From positions 310,001 to 374,000 of the forward strand of contig JAJUJC010000001.1 in the NCBI GenBank assembly GCA_029267335.1: a stretch of DNA of 64,000 bases, in the 5' to 3' direction. The notes below the pieces were generated by a model that saw only the letters and a program-made list of their open reading frames with translations, was not told where the DNA came from and searched no databases. The number at the start of each line of letters is the position of its first letter. The stretch's first letter is position 1. This DNA is from Intestinibacillus massiliensis. Its GTDB lineage: Bacteria; Bacillota; Clostridia; Oscillospirales; Butyricicoccaceae. The position numbers were made by a program, and so were the translations under genes. Below are positions 42,497 through 50,000 of the stretch, in pieces.

Positions 42497-43324
42497 TTAG
42501 AACGTCGGTACGACCGCACCCTTATAGGTGTCGTCGATATACTTCTTCACAGTGTCGCTGTGCAGCGCGTCCATCAGCGCCTTAATTTTGGGGCTGTTTT
42601 CCTCGCCCTCTCGCACAGCTACCACGTTGACGTACACGCCCGCGTACTTGCCATCCTCGACAGCGAGCGCGTCCGTGTTTGCATTCAGGCCGGCCTGCAG
42701 CGCGTAGTTGCCGTTGATGACGCTCATATCAACGTCCTGCAGAGAGCGGGAGAGCTGCTCCGCTGCGACCTCTGTGATCTTGAGGTTCTTGGGGTTTTCG
42801 ACAATATCGAGCACAGTCGCGGACTGGGTCGGATCTGCCTTACCCTCCGCCAGTTTGATGAGTCCCTGCGACTCAAGCAGCATCAGCGCACGGGTTTCGT
42901 TCGTGTCATCGTTCGGCACGGTGATCTCTGCGCCGTCCTTAAGGTCGGCGATCGCCTTGGTCTTGCCCGGATAGAGCGCAAACGGCTCGTAATGCACGCC
43001 ACCCGCGCTGACCAGCTTGTATCCCTCTTCCTGCACCTTCTTATTCAGATAAGGCTCGTGCTGGAAGTAGTTGGCGTCAAGCGTGCCATCGTTGAGTGCA
43101 ACATTGGGCTGGATGTAATCGGTGAACTCCGTGACTTGCAGTTCATAGCCCTGCTTTGCAAGGATGTCCTTGCACGCATTCAAAATTTCCGCGTGCGGTG
43201 TGGGCGTCGCGCCCACCTTGATGACCTTGTCGCTCGAAGCGGCAGAACCGCTTGCGCCGCAGCCTGCCAACAGGGACAGACTGAGTGCGCCCGCTAAAAC
43301 TCCGGTAATCAGCTTCTTGTTCAT
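42497..43324 (-). CDS. metQ: Methionine ABC transporter substrate-binding lipoprotein
   Basis: The 275-residue protein has a lipoprotein signal (LSLSLLAGCGASG, lipid-anchor Cys22). The NlpA/MetQ fold follows: VGATPTPHAEILNACKDILA, DANYFQHEPYLNKKVQEEGY and SVINGNYALQAGLN. It binds methionine outside the membrane. It is the last gene of metNIQ, 30 bases after metI. The leader peptide upstream of metN independently supports methionine as the substrate. Confidence 0.95.
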   Translation of the reverse strand: MNKKLITGVLAGALSLSLLAGCGASGSAASSDKVIKVGATPTPHAEILNACKDILAKQGYELQVTEFTDYIQPNVALNDGTLDANYFQHEPYLNKKVQEEGYKLVSAGGVHYEPFALYPGKTKAIADLKDGAEITVPNDDTNETRALMLLESQGLIKLAEGKADPTQSATVLDIVENPKNLKITEVAAEQLSRSLQDVDMSVINGNYALQAGLNANTDALAVEDGKYAGVYVNVVAVREGEENSPKIKALMDALHSDTVKKYIDDTYKGAVVPTF

Positions 43325-43353
43325 AGTGATTCCTCCTTCAAGATATATGTGAA

Positions 43354-44016
43354 TTATTTATTACGCTTATCCAGTCGCTTGGATAGCCAAAGTCCGAATT
43401 CCTGAAAAATTTGGACGATGACAACAAGCAGGCACACCGTCACGAGCATCGGGGGTGTCTGGTTTCGGTTGTAGCCGTAGTTCAGTGCGATGGTGCCCAG
43501 TCCACCGCCGCCGATAAACCCCGCCATTGCGGAATAGCTCAAAATGGTGACAATGGAAATCGCGCCGCCGACGAGCAGCGAAGGCTTTGCCTCGGGCACG
43601 AGCACCTTGGTTACGATCTGGCATGGGCTTGCGCCCATAGACTGTGCTGCCTCAATCACGCCGAAGCCGACTTCCTTGATCGACGACTCCACCATACGCG
43701 CCACATAGGGCGCTGCCGCAATAATCAGTGGTACGATGGTTGCGGTCGAGCCGATCGTCGTGCCCACGATCGCGCGGGTGATCGGCATGACCGATACCGC
43801 CAGAATGAGGAACGGGATTGAGCGCAGGATATTGACCAGCACGCCCAACACCCCGTTGAATACCGGCATGGGGCGTACCCCGTTTTTATCGGTCGCAACG
43901 AGCAGCAGCCCGACCGGCAGTCCGATCACATATGCGCCGAGGGTGGACAAAATCGTCATGTACAGGGTTTCAAGCACGCCCTGTCCAATCAACCCCCAAA
44001 GTTCAGGCGAAATCAT
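43354..44016 (-). CDS. metI: Methionine ABC transporter permease
   Basis: The 220-residue membrane protein starts MISPELWGLIGQGVLETLYM. It has five hydrophobic helices and an EAA-type coupling loop (GVIEAAQSMGASPCQIVTKV), as in MetI. It overlaps the metN stop by 14 bases. Confidence 0.95.
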   Translation of the reverse strand: MISPELWGLIGQGVLETLYMTILSTLGAYVIGLPVGLLLVATDKNGVRPMPVFNGVLGVLVNILRSIPFLILAVSVMPITRAIVGTTIGSTATIVPLIIAAAPYVARMVESSIKEVGFGVIEAAQSMGASPCQIVTKVLVPEAKPSLLVGGAISIVTILSYSAMAGFIGGGGLGTIALNYGYNRNQTPPMLVTVCLLVVIVQIFQEFGLWLSKRLDKRNK

Positions 44017-45025
44017 GCGCGTCTCCCTCCTCTACATGGACATTCTGTGTTTCCAGATACGCAAGGGCACGCTGTGCCGCGCGCTCGTCCTCCGGAAGCT
44101 GCAAAAGCATCTGCCCATAAGCCTTGCCGTCGATGTTTTTCGTATTGGCAAACATGATGTTGACCGATGCCTTGCATTCAAGCACCATATTTGACACCAC
44201 CGGCTCAAACGAGGAGTTGCCGTCGAACACGATGCGGCAATAGCGCTTGCCGGTCGCGACTGCGCCGCGCTTGCCGTCCGGATAGATGAGCTGCTTTGCC
44301 ATATCGGACTGCGGTCGGGTAAAGACCTGATCGACCGTGCCGACCTCGGCAATGTGGCTCGCGTCGATGATCGCCACACGCTGACAAATCTCTTCGATGA
44401 CTGCCATCTCGTGGGTGATCACGACGATCGTGATGCCGAGCGTGCGGTTGATCTGCTTGAGCAGTGCAAGGATCTGGCGCGTGGTCGTGGGATCGAGCGC
44501 GCTCGTCGCCTCGTCGCACAGCAGGATGTTGGGGTTCGTCGCCAGTGCGCGCGCGATCGCAACGCGCTGCTGCTGTCCGCCCGACATCTGCGCGGGATAC
44601 GCATTCTCGCGCTCACGCAGACCGACGATGTCGAGCAGCTCGCGTGCGCGCTTTTCCGCTTCCGCCTTGGACGTTCCCGCAATTTCGAGCGGGAAACAGA
44701 TATTTTGCAGCGCGGTACGCTGTTGCAGCAGGTTAAACTGCTGGAAAATCATGCCCATGCCCCGGCGTGCTTCGAGCAGCTGCTTCTCGGGAAGCTGACT
44801 GAGCTCCTGCCCGTCCACAATGACCTTGCCGCTTGTCGGCTTCTCCAAAAAGTTGATACAGCGCACGAGGGTCGATTTACCCGCGCCCGACAGACCGATG
44901 ATGCCAAAGATCTCGCCCCGCCCGATGTGCAAATCAATGTTGTCGAGCGCGACGACACGGCCGCTTTTGCTCTCGAACACTTTGCTCATACGCTCGATCT
45001 GTATGATCGCATCTTGTGCTTCCAA
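44003..45025 (-). CDS. metN: Methionine ABC transporter ATP-binding protein
   Basis: The 340-residue protein has Walker A GLSGAGKST, signature MSGGQQQRVAIARAL, Walker B ILLCDEATSALDP and a C-terminal NIL domain (about 265-340) that binds methionine for feedback inhibition. I chose a TTG start at 45025, because GGGAGG lies 7 bases upstream and the length then equals that of other MetN proteins. The frame stays open far upstream through the leader but without homology. Expression appears to depend on the attenuator at 45051-45082. Confidence 0.94.
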   Translation of the reverse strand: MEAQDAIIQIERMSKVFESKSGRVVALDNIDLHIGRGEIFGIIGLSGAGKSTLVRCINFLEKPTSGKVIVDGQELSQLPEKQLLEARRGMGMIFQQFNLLQQRTALQNICFPLEIAGTSKAEAEKRARELLDIVGLRERENAYPAQMSGGQQQRVAIARALATNPNILLCDEATSALDPTTTRQILALLKQINRTLGITIVVITHEMAVIEEICQRVAIIDASHIAEVGTVDQVFTRPQSDMAKQLIYPDGKRGAVATGKRYCRIVFDGNSSFEPVVSNMVLECKASVNIMFANTKNIDGKAYGQMLLQLPEDERAAQRALAYLETQNVHVEEGDAHDFA

Positions 45026-45050
45026 AAAATGACCTCCCTTTTCTACGGAC

Positions 45051-45082
45051 AAAAAAATGCGGAAAGCCGAAGCTCTCCGCAT
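45051..45082 (-). terminator. Attenuator terminator in the metNIQ leader
   Basis: ATGCGGAGAGC and GCTTTCCGCAT form an 11-bp stem (one G-U pair) closed by a TTCG tetraloop and followed by seven U in the transcript. It lies between the leader peptide stop and the metN ribosome site, so it would stop transcription before metN. Confidence 0.92.
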
Positions 45083-45138
45083 CATGTCGCAAAATAGCAA
45101 ACGCCGAACAGACTGCACAAAGCAGCCGAAAAGCGTGA

Positions 45139-45234
45139 TTACCGGACGCACATTGAGGAGTGCTTGGTGTGAAATTGGAAAAAACCGCACATCATGGCAG
45201 ACATTCGGCACATCATCGCACACTGCATCATCAT
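45139..45234 (-). CDS. Met/Cys-rich leader peptide of metNIQ (31 aa)
   Basis: The peptide begins MMMQCAMMCRMSAMMC and continues GFFQFHTKHSSMCVR. It has 9 Met and 4 Cys in 31 residues, with eight of the Met in the first 15. AAAGGAGG lies 8 bases before the first ATG, and the predicted transcript start is about 38 bases upstream. The ORF is followed by the terminator at 45051-45082. This is the layout of ribosome-mediated attenuation: stalling at Met or Cys codons when the charged tRNAs are scarce would leave codons 24-28 free to pair with the 5' arm of the terminator. It is too short to compare with a protein family. Confidence 0.88.
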   Translation of the reverse strand: MMMQCAMMCRMSAMMCGFFQFHTKHSSMCVR

Positions 45235-45278
45235 GGTGGTTTCCTCCTTTCGCATCGTTTCCGGTTTGGTTGTGTTTA

Positions 45279-45307
45279 AGTGTAGTATATCCTAGCGGAA
45301 AAGTCAA
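45279..45307 (-). promoter_or_regulatory. Sigma-A promoter of the metNIQ operon
   Basis: Minus-strand TTGACT, 17-base spacer and TACACT. The predicted start is near 45272. Confidence 0.82.
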
Positions 45308-45387
45308 GTCTAAATTTCGCATTCATTTGACGCGCACGCCAAAATGCCGTAAAATAGTCTTATCCCCACGAAAGGAGGGCGTCTGTT

Positions 45388-46470
45388 ATGAACCGCCCCA
45401 TGTCATCCTATGCCGCTGACGCGCCGCAAGTGCTGCGCGATTTTTTGACCTACATTTCAACCATTCGCGGCAAATCCGCGCAGACCGCACACGAATACTA
45501 CCTTGATTTGCGCATGTTTCTGCGTTTTCTTAAGCAATATCGCGGACTGGTACCGCGCGATACGCCGTTTGAAGAAATATCCATTCTCGATGTTGATGTT
45601 CCCTTTCTGCGTGATGTCACGCTGTCGGAAGCGTATTCTTTTCTTGAGTTCATCGCGACGGAACGCCCACAGCATCCCAACAGCCCTGCGACCGACTACG
45701 GCGTTTCCGCGCGCACGCGCGCACGCAAGACCTCGTCGATCCGCGCGCTGTTTCGCTATCTCACCGACAAGGTCGCCGTCATCGAGGTCAACCCCGTGGC
45801 GAATTTAGAATCTCCCGCGCGCCGCAAGTCCCTGCCGCGCTATCTGACCATCGAGGACAGCACCGCGCTGCTCGAGCAGGTAGACGGTCCGTTTGCTGAG
45901 CGGGACTACTGCATCCTGATTTTTTTCCTCAACTGCGGCATGCGTGTCTCCGAGCTTGTCAACTTAAACCTGACCGATATTTCGCTCGCAGACAAGACGC
46001 TCCGCGTGCTCGGCAAAGGTGACAAGGAGCGCATGCTCTACCTCAACGAGGCATGCACAGATGCTTATTTGCGCTATCTCGATACCCGCATCGCACCGCA
46101 CGAGCGTGACCGCGATGCGCTGTTCATCAGCCGCAACCGCAACCGCATCAGCGTTGCAACGGTCAAGTGGCTGGTTAAAAAGTATATCGCGGAAGCCGGA
46201 CTGGATGCCACGCAGTATTCCGTGCACAAGCTGCGGCACACCGCCGCGACGCTTATGTACCAGAGCGGCGTCGACGTGCGCACGCTGCAAACCGTACTTG
46301 GGCACGCCAATCTGGATACGACCATGATCTACACCCACGTCGATGACGCAAGCGTGCGGCAGGCGACTGACCTTAACCCGCTCTCCCGCATGCACCGCGC
46401 ACGCACGGTGCGGCAGGTCACGGAGGAACTGTGTGACCACGAACCGGACGACAACGACGATACCGAATGA
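45388..46470 (+). CDS. Tyrosine recombinase (XerC/XerD family)
   Basis: The 360-residue protein has a SAM-like N-terminal core-binding domain (about 10-150) and the catalytic domain with Arg in NCGMRVSELVNLNL, Lys in LGKGDKERML, HKLRHTAATLMYQ, LGHANLDTTMIYTHV and the nucleophile Tyr in the last motif. It probably acts in chromosome dimer resolution or a related excision. It is longer than XerC because of an insert in the N-terminal domain and an acidic tail (EPDDNDDTE). AAAGGAGGG precedes the ATG. No phage or transposon genes surround it. Confidence 0.92.
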   Translation: MNRPMSSYAADAPQVLRDFLTYISTIRGKSAQTAHEYYLDLRMFLRFLKQYRGLVPRDTPFEEISILDVDVPFLRDVTLSEAYSFLEFIATERPQHPNSPATDYGVSARTRARKTSSIRALFRYLTDKVAVIEVNPVANLESPARRKSLPRYLTIEDSTALLEQVDGPFAERDYCILIFFLNCGMRVSELVNLNLTDISLADKTLRVLGKGDKERMLYLNEACTDAYLRYLDTRIAPHERDRDALFISRNRNRISVATVKWLVKKYIAEAGLDATQYSVHKLRHTAATLMYQSGVDVRTLQTVLGHANLDTTMIYTHVDDASVRQATDLNPLSRMHRARTVRQVTEELCDHEPDDNDDTE

Positions 46471-46472
46471 GA

Positions 46473-46512
46473 AAATGCCCGACGGCTGAGCATGCTCAGC
46501 CGTCGGGCATTT
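46473..46512. terminator. Perfect 40-base palindrome acting as bidirectional terminator
   Basis: The two 20-base arms (left arm AAATGCCCGACGGCTGAGCA) are exact inverse complements with no spacer, centred on GCATGC. They contain TGAGCATGCTCA. The hairpin ends the recombinase gene and the convergent pyrB. Confidence 0.9.
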
Positions 46513-46513
46513 G

Positions 46514-47605
46514 TTATTCTTCTTCCTGCAGCGGCTCATCGTACGCGTCGACCGGTTTATCGCAGTAGGCGCAGCACTCGCCCTCTGCGCTATGCACAGT
46601 CAGCATGGGCAGGTAAGGCTCGGTCTTGGTCACGCACTTCGGGTTGGTGCAGCGGCAGCCGTGCACGCCCTCAGGCGCTTTTCCCGGCTTGCGATAGGGC
46701 TGCCGTGACAGCGTGAGCAGCAGCGCCATGCGCGCATACATGCCGTAACGTGCCTGGTCGAAATAGACTGCGCGCGGGTCGTCGTCGACATCCTGCGCAA
46801 TCTCGTCGACGCGCGGCAGCGGATGCATGACGAGCAGCTCGGGCTTGGCGTCGCGCAGCTTGCGCGCATTCAGGCAGTAAATGCCCTTGAGACTGTTGTA
46901 TTCCGCCTCCGAGGTAAAGCGCTCCTTCTGGATGCGTGTCATATAGAGCACATCGAGCATGGGGATAACCGGCTCCAGTCCCGAAACCTCGTAGAACTGC
47001 ATGCCGTGCTCGACCATGAAGCGGCGGATATACTCCGGAATGGCAAGCTCACGCGGCGCGATGAGGTAAAACTGCACGTCCTCAAATTTCTGCAAAAATT
47101 TAATGAGAGAGTGTACCGTACGCCCGTACTTCAGGTCACCGCAGATGCCGATCTTCATGTGGTTCGCACTGCCGCGCCGCCGCAGAATCGTCGTCATGTC
47201 CGCAAGCGTCTGCGTCGGATGCAGATGTCCGCCATCGCCCGCGTTGATGACCGGAACGGACGAATAGAGCGCTGCCGCCTTCGCCGCGCCCTCGCGCGGG
47301 TTGCGCATCACAATCATATCCGCGTAGCTTGACACCATCGTGATCGTATCCTTGAGTGTCTCGCCCTTCGAGGTCGAACTGGAATTGGGATCGGAAAAGC
47401 CCATCACGCTGCCGCCGAGCCGCATCATTGCGGTGGAAAACGATAAGTTGGTACGCGTCGACGGTTCATAAAACAAGCTGCCAAGCACCTTACCGCGTGC
47501 AGAATCCGCGTAGCCCTCGGGTCGGTCGATGATATTGCTCGTCAGCTTGTACAGCTCCCGAAACTCCTCCATCGTCAGTTCGCTCAGATCATTGATATTG
47601 CGCAT
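46514..47605 (-). CDS. pyrB: Aspartate carbamoyltransferase with C-terminal PyrI-like zinc domain
   Basis: The 363-residue protein has a PyrB core (FYEPSTRTNLSFSTAMMRLG, DGGHLHPTQTLADMTTILRR, VMHPLPRVDEIAQDV). A C-terminal extension of about 50 residues carries CRCTNPKC and CCAYC, spaced like the four zinc Cys of the regulatory chain PyrI (C-x4-C and C-x2-C). The nucleotide-binding half of PyrI is missing. It makes carbamoyl-aspartate for pyrimidines. The ATG at 47605 has AAAGGGAG; an in-frame ATG at 47656 would add 17 residues across a hairpin. Confidence 0.93.
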   Translation of the reverse strand: MRNINDLSELTMEEFRELYKLTSNIIDRPEGYADSARGKVLGSLFYEPSTRTNLSFSTAMMRLGGSVMGFSDPNSSSTSKGETLKDTITMVSSYADMIVMRNPREGAAKAAALYSSVPVINAGDGGHLHPTQTLADMTTILRRRGSANHMKIGICGDLKYGRTVHSLIKFLQKFEDVQFYLIAPRELAIPEYIRRFMVEHGMQFYEVSGLEPVIPMLDVLYMTRIQKERFTSEAEYNSLKGIYCLNARKLRDAKPELLVMHPLPRVDEIAQDVDDDPRAVYFDQARYGMYARMALLLTLSRQPYRKPGKAPEGVHGCRCTNPKCVTKTEPYLPMLTVHSAEGECCAYCDKPVDAYDEPLQEEE

Positions 47606-47713
47606 GTGCGTCTCCCTTTCCGAAGCACAATGCCGCACGGCATTGCTCTGATTCATTGTCCTTGCTATTTTATCACAAAGATCGTCAGAAAAAAAGACAC
47701 GCCGCCATTATTT

Positions 47714-48901
47714 TCACTGCCGCATCGCGTCAATGGGGCGAAGTACCGCCGCATGCACCGCGGGCAGCACACCCGCTGCCGCGCCGCAGATACCAGAAAG
47801 CGCAAGCACACATAGCACAAACTGCACGGGTGCCACCAAATTCATGCCGGTCAGCGCCGATGCTGCGATCAGGATCCCTCCGCCGACAAGCAGTCCGCCG
47901 CAGCCTCCTACCATGCTGAGGAGTATCGCTTGCAGCAAAAACAGCCGTGCAATATCGACCCTACGCGCGCCGAGCGCCATATAGAGCCCGATTTCCGCTT
48001 TCTTCTCGTGCGCGGCGGACAGCATGCCGCTGAGCACACCCAGCATCGCAACGCCAAAGGAAATCGCCGCTACCGCGAGAAACAGCGAGGTGGCTATGGA
48101 GACCGCATCTTCAATCTGCTCGAGCGCGCTGCCCATATCCTGCACGGAAAGCGTACCCGCGACATGCGCATAATCCGATAGATAGCGCGTGATGCGCGCA
48201 CCGGTCTGCGCAGGATTGGCGCCCGCCATGCACTGTACCATGATTTGGTCGGCGCTGTCCTGCGCCCCCGCAAGGCAGCGATACGGCACATACACAATGC
48301 TCGGCACAAGTGCGCCGACGGCGTTCCCGAGTGCACCTGCCTGGTCGGAAATGACACCGATGATGCGGTAATACTGCTCGTCATTATCCACCGCAAAACG
48401 GACACGTTTACCGATAATATTTTCTCGTCCATAGAGTTTGCGCGCGAAACTGCGGTCAATCACCGCCACGCGGTCGCCGCGCTCGACCTGATGTGCATTC
48501 GGCAGCGCACCGTATAAGACCTGTATGCCCATGACATCTCCCAACGTTTCGGTCACCCCGAAGAAGATCGCGTTGCCCTGTGACTGGGTGGCGCGATAGC
48601 TGCCGCTTTTTGCCTTGAGTGCCATTGCCTGCTGTACGCCTGCGACGCTACGCGGCAATGTCTTTGCATCCGCCTCGGTGAGTGACCGCCCTACCGCCGG
48701 CTCTGAAACATACACCGAAAGCCCACTCAGGCCCAGACTGTCAATACGCGCGCGCACCTCACGCCGCCCCGCCGCCCCAAGGCCTGCAATCAGCATCATT
48801 GATGCCACTCCAACCCCGACGGAAAGCGCACACAAAAAAGCGCGCAGACGTCGGCGTCTGAGCTGCGTGCCTGCGAGAAAAACACCGTCCCATAGTCTCA
48901 T
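47714..48901 (-). CDS. MacB/FtsX-type ABC permease subunit
   Basis: The 395-residue protein has one N-terminal helix, a large extracytoplasmic domain (about 50-260) and three C-terminal helices with the FtsX pattern (MLGVLSGMLSAAHEKKAEIG, LYMALGARRVDIARLFLLQA). It resembles MacB-type exporters or mechanotransmitters for antibiotics, peptides or lipoproteins. No ATPase gene is adjacent; it must use one encoded elsewhere. It overlaps the adaptor gene by 4 bases. Confidence 0.85.
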   Translation of the reverse strand: MRLWDGVFLAGTQLRRRRLRAFLCALSVGVGVASMMLIAGLGAAGRREVRARIDSLGLSGLSVYVSEPAVGRSLTEADAKTLPRSVAGVQQAMALKAKSGSYRATQSQGNAIFFGVTETLGDVMGIQVLYGALPNAHQVERGDRVAVIDRSFARKLYGRENIIGKRVRFAVDNDEQYYRIIGVISDQAGALGNAVGALVPSIVYVPYRCLAGAQDSADQIMVQCMAGANPAQTGARITRYLSDYAHVAGTLSVQDMGSALEQIEDAVSIATSLFLAVAAISFGVAMLGVLSGMLSAAHEKKAEIGLYMALGARRVDIARLFLLQAILLSMVGGCGGLLVGGGILIAASALTGMNLVAPVQFVLCVLALSGICGAAAGVLPAVHAAVLRPIDAMRQ

Positions 48902-49899
48902 GCGTCCGCCACCTCCACACGGTCGCCGTCCTTAAGCGTCGCAGGCGGCGATACCAGTACAATGTCACCCACCGAAATTCCCGTCTTGATTTCAATATAA
49001 CCGTCAAGCTCATAGCCGGTTTCCACATAGAGCTTATGCGCAATGCCCTGCCGCACGACAAAGACAAATTCCTGCCCATTTTCCTGCCCGATCGCTTCAT
49101 ATGGCACGAGCACTGCGTCCTGGATCGCATCCGTGAAAATTTTAACATTGACGCTGTAGCCCGGCCGCAGATCGGGCTGTGTACCGACCAGAGACAGCCG
49201 TGCGGTAACGGTTGCAGACTGCTGCTGTCCGTTTAGGCTGACTGCCCGCCGCGCGTAGGGTGCGATCGACACCACCTTAGCGGCGAGAATGTCATCTGGA
49301 GATGCATCCGTCGTGACGTTGGCACGCTGGCCCTCCGCGACCTGACGGGCATACAGTTCGGGAATATCCGCACGCACGAGCAGTCGGCTGATATCGGCAG
49401 TGCGCAGATAAGTTAGTCCCGGCAATACGCTTTCTCCGGCGCTCTCGGGCGCGCGCAGCACCGTGCCGTCGCGTTCTGCTGTCACGGTGTGTACGCGTTC
49501 CTTGGGCGTTGCGCTGCCGCGCAGCGCAGATGCAACCGCATAGGCTTCCACGCTCTGTTCACCGTCCAGTATTTCCTCGGCAAAGTTCTGCGCGGATTCC
49601 GCGTTGAGCGCCACCGCATCCTCGCGCAGGCGCACGAGCGGCTGTCCGGTTTTGACAGTCTGACCCGCTTTGACATAGACCTCCTCCACGGTCGCACCGG
49701 TCGTCGTTGCATAGTCATAGCTATCCTGCGCTTCCACCTCTCCCGGCACATAGACGCTGTTGTAAATATCCTGCCCGATCGCATGCGTGCCACGCACAGT
49801 CGCGACCGGCGCATCCTGCTCCCGATTTGCGATCCAAAGCAGCAGCACCAGCAGCACCGCCGATGTGGTCAACAGCACAATCCGTACTTTGCGTTTCAT
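48898..49899 (-). CDS. Membrane-fusion (HlyD/MacA-like) adaptor protein
   Basis: The 333-residue protein has an N-terminal membrane anchor (VRIVLLTTSAVLLVLLLWIA). A biotinyl-lipoyl half-motif (ATVEEVYVKAGQTVKTGQPL), a helical hairpin region, a beta-barrel domain and a C-terminal AIGQENGQEFVFVVRQGIAH segment follow. It should link the MacB-like permease to its substrate at the cell surface. It is the first gene of this two-gene unit. Confidence 0.85.
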   Translation of the reverse strand: MKRKVRIVLLTTSAVLLVLLLWIANREQDAPVATVRGTHAIGQDIYNSVYVPGEVEAQDSYDYATTTGATVEEVYVKAGQTVKTGQPLVRLREDAVALNAESAQNFAEEILDGEQSVEAYAVASALRGSATPKERVHTVTAERDGTVLRAPESAGESVLPGLTYLRTADISRLLVRADIPELYARQVAEGQRANVTTDASPDDILAAKVVSIAPYARRAVSLNGQQQSATVTARLSLVGTQPDLRPGYSVNVKIFTDAIQDAVLVPYEAIGQENGQEFVFVVRQGIAHKLYVETGYELDGYIEIKTGISVGDIVLVSPPATLKDGDRVEVADA

Positions 49900-49915
49900 A
49901 ACCCGACCTCCCGCA

Positions 49916-49965
49916 CAAAAAACTGCTCATATTGTTTGCACTTACGGCAAAAAATATGAGCAGTT
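49916..49965 (-). terminator. Intrinsic terminator after radA
   Basis: AACTGCTCATATT and AATATGAGCAGTT pair perfectly around a 19-base loop and are followed by U residues on the minus strand. Confidence 0.85.
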
Positions 49966-50000
49966 ACCAGCAGTCGTCTTATTTGTTTTTTAATCTATGC

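Noticed and set aside
45026-45300. S-box (SAM-I) or T-box riboswitch upstream of metN
   Set aside because: I find neither the SAM-I conserved core nor a T-box sequence (TGGNACCGCG); the leader is explained by the Met-rich ORF and terminator.
45026-45322. N-terminal extension of metN through the leader region
   Set aside because: The extension has no MetN homology, crosses the terminator and reads the Met-leader region in a different frame. The TTG at 45025 has the ribosome site.
45388-46470. Tyrosine recombinase as part of an integrated mobile element
   Set aside because: No phage, conjugation or attachment-site repeats are visible around it, and neighbours are housekeeping genes.
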